From: Candidatus Aenigmatarchaeota archaeon
GTDB taxonomy: Archaea > Aenigmatarchaeota > Aenigmatarchaeia > Aenigmatarchaeales > Aenigmatarchaeaceae
Assembly: GCA_018221065.1 (NCBI GenBank)
Contig: JAAOXY010000109.1
Span: 1-17,500, forward strand
Length of the DNA stretch: 17,500 bases
Direction: 5' to 3'
Shown: one piece after another, positions 7,384 through 11,819 of the stretch
Numbering within the stretch: position 1 is the stretch's first letter
How the letters are laid out: each line of letters starts with the position of its first letter
The notes under the pieces: generated by a model
Databases searched by the model: none
The model's input: the letters and a program-made list of their open reading frames with translations, nothing else
What the model was told of the DNA's origin: nothing
Made by a program: the position numbers and the translations under genes

Positions 7384-7935
7384 CTAAGAGGAGTCATCAT
7401 CCTTACATTCGCTACACAGCCACTTGTCATCGACATTGTGAAGTATACTTGAGTAATTTCCACATGTTTGACATTCGCCTTCATTCAATTCTTCTACTAT
7501 TTCTGGCTCAGATGCTATTGTAAGCCTTTCTCTAAGAATTTCGATAGCTGCTGGTGCTACTTTTGCTATTCCTCTATCAGATATCAGACCAACCAACTTA
7601 CCCATTGATACTACTGGGAGTCTTTCAAAGCCGTGTTGAACCATTCTTCTTGCCGCATCTGCTAAATCTTCATCTGGTTCTGCTGCTATCATAGGAGATT
7701 CCATATTTTCTTTAACTGTCTTCTCAGAAGGTGTTAAATCCATGGCAACTATCCTTTTGATTATGTCTTCTCGTGTGATTACACCTACAGGCTTTGCTCC
7801 TTCTACTACGACAAGCAACCCGACTTCTTCTTTTGTCATCATTTCTGCTGCTTCTTTGATGTTTTGTCCAGGTCTTATTGTTACTACTCGTGAAACCATT
7901 GCATCTTTAACGCTGATTCCTGTTGACATAATCAT
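7384..7935 (-). CDS. Tandem CBS-domain protein with C-terminal zinc ribbon
   Basis: Two CBS repeats fill the first part: VKDAMVSRVVTIRPGQNIKEAAEMM...GVITREDI, then VKENMESPMIAAEPDEDLADAARRM...GLISDRGI. These are followed by a helix and a short Cys4 ribbon (CQTC...CSEC) at the C-terminus. CBS pairs bind adenine nucleotides or SAM and act as sensors; the zinc ribbon may contact a nucleic acid or protein partner. No enzyme domain is attached, so this is a stand-alone regulator of unknown target. The start is uncertain: ATGs at 7935 and 7929 are both plausible, and the frame stays open to a TTG at 7986. The gene is divergent from the HTH regulator with a shared promoter region, a context hinting at related regulation. 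Confidence 0.85.
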   Translation of the reverse strand: MIMSTGISVKDAMVSRVVTIRPGQNIKEAAEMMTKEEVGLLVVVEGAKPVGVITREDIIKRIVAMDLTPSEKTVKENMESPMIAAEPDEDLADAARRMVQHGFERLPVVSMGKLVGLISDRGIAKVAPAAIEILRERLTIASEPEIVEELNEGECQTCGNYSSILHNVDDKWLCSECKDDDSS

Positions 7936-7987
7936 AATACATTTTTGGTGATTATTAAGCATTTGTATTTTCTGGACATACGACAAA

Positions 7988-7995
7988 TTTAAATA
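7988..7995 (+). promoter_or_regulatory. TATA box of the HTH regulator, possibly bidirectional
   Basis: TTTAAATA is centred about 27 nt before the ATG at 8018, predicting a leaderless mRNA. The palindromic TTTAAA core could also serve the CBS gene on the minus strand, with a leader of about 30 nt. Confidence 0.6.
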
Positions 7996-8017
7996 CTTGG
8001 TACGACACTATGTTGTT

Positions 8018-8734
8018 ATGGATTCAGAAACTCTGGTTAAGGAGAACCTTTCTAAAAGAATAGCGGGAGAAATTGTATTAAGTGAGGATGCTGGCAAGAT
8101 AATACAGAAATGGAGAAACATCTTCAAGATACCTCAGAGGAAATTAGCTGATGAAATGAAAATAATGCCTTCTGTTATATCTGATTATGAGAATGGCAGA
8201 AGAAAATCGCCAGGAATTAAGGTAATAAAGAGAATAGTGGAAGGTATGATAAGACTTGATGAAAAGGCTGGTGGTAAGATAATCAAGGAATTTTCTGAAT
8301 ATCCTACAAAAGCTGTGCTTTCTGATGCTATTATTGATATAAAGGAGTTTGGAACACCTTTGACTGTGGGTGAATTCTGTAAGAAGATTAATGCTAAGTT
8401 GGTTGTGAGGCCTGATCTTGAAAATAATAAGATATATGGTTATACAATAATAGACAGTTTGAAAGCTATAGTGGATCTACCTCCGTTGGAAATGGTTAAA
8501 TTATATGGTTATTCTTCTGGAAGAGCTCTAATATTCTCTAAAGCTAGAAGTGGTAGAAGCTCTATGGTTGCTTTGAAAGTAACTAATCTTAGACCCGGAG
8601 TAGTTGTTCTTCAAAATAGTAAGGAAATTGATGATCTTGCTAGGAGAATAGGTGAAAATGAGTCAATACCTATAGCCAGCACCAAGATAAAAGATGTTGA
8701 TGTTCTTGTTGCAACGATGAAAAGAGAACTTTAG
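8018..8734 (+). CDS. COG1709-type archaeal HTH transcriptional regulator
   Basis: The 238-aa protein has an XRE/MBF1-like helix-turn-helix at about residues 28-75 (LRKW-like IIQKWRNIFKIPQRKLADEM, then PSVISDYENGRRKSPG). It is followed by a long alpha/beta domain typical of the archaeal COG1709 family; the segment RALIFSKARSGRSSMVALKVTNLRPGVVVL near 165-200 is characteristic. These are predicted DNA-binding regulators with unknown ligands. I chose the ATG at 8018, not the upstream TTG at 7997, because the TTTAAATA box then sits at leaderless distance and homology starts there. It is convergent with the 49-aa ORF, overlapping it by 4 nt. Confidence 0.88.
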   Translation: MDSETLVKENLSKRIAGEIVLSEDAGKIIQKWRNIFKIPQRKLADEMKIMPSVISDYENGRRKSPGIKVIKRIVEGMIRLDEKAGGKIIKEFSEYPTKAVLSDAIIDIKEFGTPLTVGEFCKKINAKLVVRPDLENNKIYGYTIIDSLKAIVDLPPLEMVKLYGYSSGRALIFSKARSGRSSMVALKVTNLRPGVVVLQNSKEIDDLARRIGENESIPIASTKIKDVDVLVATMKREL

Positions 8735-8880
8735 ATAGTAAAATGGTATTGTCCGTCTTCTGATGTGTATCTAGACATTCTTCTTTTAGCTTCTTGTAAT
8801 AAATTGTGTCGTTTTTGATATTGTTGGTGTGATTTACCTGCTAAAAAATCCTGATATTCTTCCAATGCACTTTTTACCAT
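8731..8880 (-). CDS. Small hypothetical protein (49 aa)
   Basis: This ORF begins MVKSALEEYQDFLAGKSHQQ and ends EDGQYHFTI. It is hydrophilic, basic in the middle (KRHNLLQEAKRRM) and probably helical, with no signal peptide or cysteine. No family is recognised. Support for a real gene: an ATG start; a TTTAAG box centred 25-26 nt upstream (leaderless pattern, as for neighbouring genes); and a snug 4-nt convergent overlap with the HTH regulator. Its promoter overlaps the leftmost origin-box-like sequence. It could be a small nucleic-acid-associated protein, but that is only a guess. Confidence 0.5.
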   Translation of the reverse strand: MVKSALEEYQDFLAGKSHQQYQKRHNLLQEAKRRMSRYTSEDGQYHFTI

Positions 8881-8902
8881 GTACCTAATTGTCTTAAGGA
8901 AA

Positions 8903-8908
8903 CTTAAA
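8903..8908 (-). promoter_or_regulatory. TATA-like box for the 49-aa ORF
   Basis: TTTAAG on the minus strand is centred about 25.5 nt from the ATG at 8880, the leaderless spacing seen elsewhere in the window. The G-rich end of an ORB-like sequence abuts it. Confidence 0.4.
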
Positions 8909-8979
8909 CCCCCACCCCTTTCTTTCGTGTCGAACTGCTCTTAATAAATAAATATAATTATCTTTATATATAATATATA

Positions 8980-9126
8980 ACACTGTTATATGAAATGAAG
9001 GTTTGAATATTTTATTCGTATAAAGATTTTTTAGTTCTATAAGAAGAGTTAGGGTAGGGATTTCTGATGGAGTTCTAAAAGAAACCGAGGTTTCTTGATA
9101 AAACACTGTAATATTACACTGTTATA
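8980..9126 (+). repeat. ACACTGTWATA direct repeat, three copies
   Basis: ACACTGTTATA occurs at 8980-8990 and 9116-9126, with the one-base variant ACACTGTAATA at 9103-9113. The last two are spaced 13 bp start to start. They flank the middle of the candidate origin, and the first runs into an ORB-like GAAATGAAGG stretch. Confidence 0.5.
9081..9094. repeat. Inverted repeat GAAACC-GA-GGTTTC
   Basis: Perfect 6-bp arms with a 2-bp spacer. It contains the GAAAC core expected in an origin recognition box and lies within the weak ORB-like sequence at 9073-9092. Confidence 0.5.
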
Positions 9127-9146
9127 CATGTTCACGTCCGCTTCCT

Positions 9147-9164
9147 GTGAACATTAATGTTCAC
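9147..9164. repeat. 18-bp perfect palindrome GTGAACATT/AATGTTCAC
   Basis: The two 9-bp arms are exact complements with no spacer. Related half-sites lie nearby: ATGTTCACG at 9128-9136 and 9229-9237, CGTGAA at 9191-9196 and 9210-9215, ATGTTCA at 9250-9256. The set looks like a binding array for a dimeric protein, with Orc1/Cdc6 or an operon repressor as candidates. Confidence 0.65.
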
Positions 9165-9221
9165 TTTTACTCGTAAAATGATATTTTCCACGTGAAATCA
9201 TGGGGTTAACGTGAAGACAAC

Positions 9222-9227
9222 TATAAG
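9222..9227 (+). promoter_or_regulatory. TATA box of the orc1-polB operon
   Basis: TATAAG with A/T flanks lies about 50 nt before the GTG at 9277. Transcription would start near 9250, leaving room for the GAGGTG Shine-Dalgarno sequence (9266-9271). An ATGTTCACG element (9229-9237) lies just downstream of the box, a good place for repression. Confidence 0.5.
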
Positions 9228-9276
9228 TATGTTCACGGGACCAATATGTATGTTCAAAGGAAATAGAGGTGGTTAA

Positions 9277-9552
9277 GTGGTAGTCTATTTGGGTAATATG
9301 GAAGAAGAAAAGTTTAATAATATACCATTGTTGGGGGCAGTTTGTCCTATAGTAGATGGTTGCAATGATACACAACTACCTACAGGATACATTTCTTTAC
9401 CAGAATCTGAAAGAAAGGTAATAGAAGATACAATTCCTTTATTTTTTTCCTCAATTGAATATCAAACAATTAATGGAGAGCTTCATATGGAACCTTCACA
9501 TTACGATGGACTTCAGAAAACGGTTGTTTATGAAGAAAGTGAAGATGAATAG
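9277..9552 (+). CDS. Hypothetical protein (91 aa) leading the orc1/cdc6 operon
   Basis: No family is recognised. The product is acidic, begins VVYLGNMEEEKFNNIPLLG, has two cysteines close together (CPIVDGC, about residues 26-32), and ends in an acidic tail YEESEDE. There is no signal peptide or membrane segment. The GTG start at 9277 is chosen because GAGGTG lies 5 nt upstream; an internal ATG at 9298 (MEEEKF) would shorten it by 7 residues. It ends 24 nt before orc1/cdc6 and has its own good ribosome site, so it is probably real and co-transcribed. Its place between the candidate origin and the initiator gene suggests a replication or regulatory role, by inference from position only. Confidence 0.65.
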   Translation: MVVYLGNMEEEKFNNIPLLGAVCPIVDGCNDTQLPTGYISLPESERKVIEDTIPLFFSSIEYQTINGELHMEPSHYDGLQKTVVYEESEDE

Positions 9553-9576
9553 TATATGAAAAATAGGTGATGTTTT

Positions 9577-10779
9577 TTGACGCAAGTTTTGCAAGATGTT
9601 TTTACAAAGTTCATGGCGAACAAACCGGTGTTTAATAATAGGGATGCACTCAGCATATCTTTCACTCCAGAGAACATTCCTCATAGAGATAAGCAAATAG
9701 GTGATCTAGGAAGAATCTTAGCTCCTGCCCTAAAGGGAGGAAGACCAAGCAATGTTTTCATGTATGGTCGGACTGGGACTGGTAAAACCTGTGTGGCTAA
9801 ACTAGTCGGACAGGAGCTGGAAAAGATCACCAAAAACAATGGAAATTCTATTAAAGTGATATATGTTAACTGTAAAATGAAGAGAGTTGCTGATACTGAA
9901 TATAGATTGTTAGCTAGATTGATTAAGGAATTTGGCCAGGATGTTCCATTTACGGGTCTTCCAACAGATAGAATATATCAAATATTTTTTGATGTAGTGG
10001 ATAAGAAGGAACAGACAATTATACTAATTATAGATGAAATTGATGTACTTGTTAAGAAAACAGGCGACGATATATTGTATAATCTTACTAGAATGAATCA
10101 AGATATGAAAAAAGCTAAAATTTCTATAATTGGAATAACAAACGACCTTTCTTTTATTGATAATCTTGATCCAAGGGTCAAAAGTTCTCTCGGTGAAGAA
10201 GAAATGATATTCCCACCTTACAATGCAGTTCAGTTGCAAGATATATTGAGAGCAAGAGCAAATCTTGCGTTTGAAAAAGATGTGATTAAAGAAGGTGTGG
10301 TTGAAAAATGTGCAGCATTAGCAGCACAAGAACACGGAGATGCAAGAAGAGCTTTGGATTTATTAAGAGTTTCTGGTGAATTGGCAGAGAGAGATGCTGA
10401 AGACAGTGTTTCAGTTGATTATGTTGACAAAGCTGAAGATAAAATTGATCTAGATAGAGTAGTTGAGATAGCAAAAACACAACCAAGACAAAGTCAAGCA
10501 ATACTTTGGTGTATATTGAGTTTTGCTGAAAAAAATAAGCATGAGATACAGACTGGAGACGTTTTTAACATGTATCAAGACATTTGCAAGCAACAAGGAT
10601 TGAAAGTTCTTACGAATAGAAGAATATCAGATCTTATTGCTGAGTTGGATATGTTTGGAATAATAAAGACGAGAGTTATTTCAAAAGGAAGATACGGAAG
10701 AACTAGAATAATATCATTGAATGTTTCAGATCAAGTCTTTGGCAAGATGAAGATAGTGTTACAAGAGAACTTTTTGTAG
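9577..10779 (+). CDS. cdc6: Orc1/Cdc6 replication initiator
   Basis: The 400-aa AAA+ protein has Walker A GRTGTGKT (64-71), Walker B LIIDEID (150-156), a sensor-1 asparagine in GITND (189) and sensor 2 in GDARRALDLLR (254-264). A segment PRVKSSLGEEEMIFPPY (199-215) fits the initiator-specific insertion and lid region. A winged-helix domain (about 300-400, LTNRRISDLIAELDMFGIIKTR) binds origin DNA. It should recognise origin boxes and recruit MCM, and candidate boxes lie 370-670 nt upstream. The start is a TTG at 9577, placed by AGGTGA (9565-9570); no in-frame ATG lies near. The TAG shares one base with a GTG that could start the next gene. Confidence 0.96.
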   Translation: MTQVLQDVFTKFMANKPVFNNRDALSISFTPENIPHRDKQIGDLGRILAPALKGGRPSNVFMYGRTGTGKTCVAKLVGQELEKITKNNGNSIKVIYVNCKMKRVADTEYRLLARLIKEFGQDVPFTGLPTDRIYQIFFDVVDKKEQTIILIIDEIDVLVKKTGDDILYNLTRMNQDMKKAKISIIGITNDLSFIDNLDPRVKSSLGEEEMIFPPYNAVQLQDILRARANLAFEKDVIKEGVVEKCAALAAQEHGDARRALDLLRVSGELAERDAEDSVSVDYVDKAEDKIDLDRVVEIAKTQPRQSQAILWCILSFAEKNKHEIQTGDVFNMYQDICKQQGLKVLTNRRISDLIAELDMFGIIKTRVISKGRYGRTRIISLNVSDQVFGKMKIVLQENFL

Positions 10780-10787
10780 TGTTTAAC

Positions 10788-11774
10788 ATGGATTACCTAA
10801 AGAAGATAATTGATCTAGGTGTTCTGGTAGAGCCAGATGCAGTTGAAAAGATGAAAACACTTAGTGCAGAAGATCTTTCTAGTGTTATTTCTAAGATAGA
10901 AAACGAAAGACCTCTCATACTTTCTGAAAATGTTATAAATCAGTATTTGAAAAAAACTAAAATGATCGTCTTGAAACAGATTAATCCTAAGAGTTCTTTT
11001 AGTGTTCAAGATTTTGTTGATGAAATAAATGAAAGATATTCATTTCTTCAAAATATACTTCTTGGAAAAATTAACAATGAAGATATGGTTTCTATAAATA
11101 AATGCGGAAGAGGTAGGGCTTCTGTTATTGGAATGGTAAAGAATATAGAAGAAAAAGATGATACTTTTGTAATTGATGTTGAAGATACAACTGGTTCTAT
11201 ACAAACTGTTATTCAGAAAGAACAAGGAAAGAGAATAGAAAAAGATGATGTTATTGCTATTACAGGAAACATTAATAATAAAATACTTTTTGCTACAAAT
11301 GTCGTGTTTCCAGACGTTCCTTTAGGGTCTCCAAATAAATCAGAAACGGAGACAAGGGTTGGTTTTATTGTAGACCATTCTTTTGAAAAGTGTCCAGAAA
11401 TCGATGCTGATTATCTTATTTTATACAATTGTGAAAATATATCACATGTGGAAAAAGATTTACCATTTGTCAAATTAATAGTGGTTAATGGTGATAAAGA
11501 TCCAAAAGTAGACAATATTGATTCTCCGTGCTTGATAGACATAGACGGTATTAAGATATTGTTAGCTATTGGTAATGATTCTCTAAAGACTCTGAAAAAG
11601 AGATATGTTATACAGAACAATGCTTTTTTTGCATTAGACCCAGTTCCAGATATTGTGTTTACGGAAAAATCTATTGATTCTACACAGGTAAATTACAAAG
11701 GAATAAGTATAATTCAACGAAATAACGTTGTAAACCTAGCTAAAAGAGAGATAAGTGAGATTATACTAGTATAG
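10788..11774 (+). CDS. DP1-like (Pol D small subunit) protein with degenerate phosphoesterase domain
   Basis: Residues 1-60 resemble the DP1 N-terminal helical region (LGVLVEPDAVEKM). Residues 70-180 match the DP1 linker and OB fold closely (VQDFVDEINERYSFLQ, VSINKCGRGRASVIGMVKNIEEKD, VEDTTGSIQTVIQ, VVFPDVPLG). The calcineurin-like phosphoesterase that follows is only about 145 aa, against some 280 in normal DP1, and its metal ligands are gone. The usual SDIHVGS is VDHSFE, GNHD is GDKD, YHG is AIG, and the terminal PDI-hTGHVH becomes PDIVFTEKSID, followed by a recognisable YKGISII strand. It should thus be a non-catalytic B-subunit-like protein, about 328 aa from the ATG at 10788; a GTG at 10779 is the alternative. 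It sits between orc1/cdc6 and polB. Confidence 0.8.
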   Translation: MDYLKKIIDLGVLVEPDAVEKMKTLSAEDLSSVISKIENERPLILSENVINQYLKKTKMIVLKQINPKSSFSVQDFVDEINERYSFLQNILLGKINNEDMVSINKCGRGRASVIGMVKNIEEKDDTFVIDVEDTTGSIQTVIQKEQGKRIEKDDVIAITGNINNKILFATNVVFPDVPLGSPNKSETETRVGFIVDHSFEKCPEIDADYLILYNCENISHVEKDLPFVKLIVVNGDKDPKVDNIDSPCLIDIDGIKILLAIGNDSLKTLKKRYVIQNNAFFALDPVPDIVFTEKSIDSTQVNYKGISIIQRNNVVNLAKREISEIILV

Positions 11775-11819
11775 AAAATGGTTTAAAGATTGGTTTACAA
11801 TTATGGGTTGGTGTTTTTT

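Larger units (their letters stand above)
8881..9276. other. Candidate replication origin (AT-rich, ORB-like boxes, repeats) upstream of orc1/cdc6
   Basis: This gap carries no convincing gene. It lies directly ahead of the orc1/cdc6 operon, the classic archaeal origin position. A near-pure A/T block (about 8939-8991) could be the unwinding element. Sequences resembling the origin recognition box (TTCCA-n-TGGAAAC-n-AA-GGGG type) occur at 8909-8934 (minus strand, ending GAAAGAAAGGGG-TGGGGG), at 9186-9205 (plus, TTCCACGTGAAA then ATGGGG) and more weakly at 8985-9004 and 9073-9092 (plus). The first is inverted relative to the others, so boxes flank the A/T block. Seven GTGAAC-type motifs and an 18-bp palindrome are clustered at 9128-9256. 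Orc1/Cdc6 binding is inferred, not shown. Confidence 0.6.

Noticed and set aside
8894..9375. Minus-strand ORFs (about 70 aa each) in the candidate origin
   Set aside because: They lack ribosome sites or family resemblance, have AT-driven composition and run through the repeat array; non-coding structure explains the region better.
10779..11774. DP1-like gene as a frameshifted or truncated pseudogene
   Set aside because: The frame is open, the end of the phosphoesterase fold is still recognisable, and it is embedded in a tight operon; shrinkage with loss of catalysis fits better.
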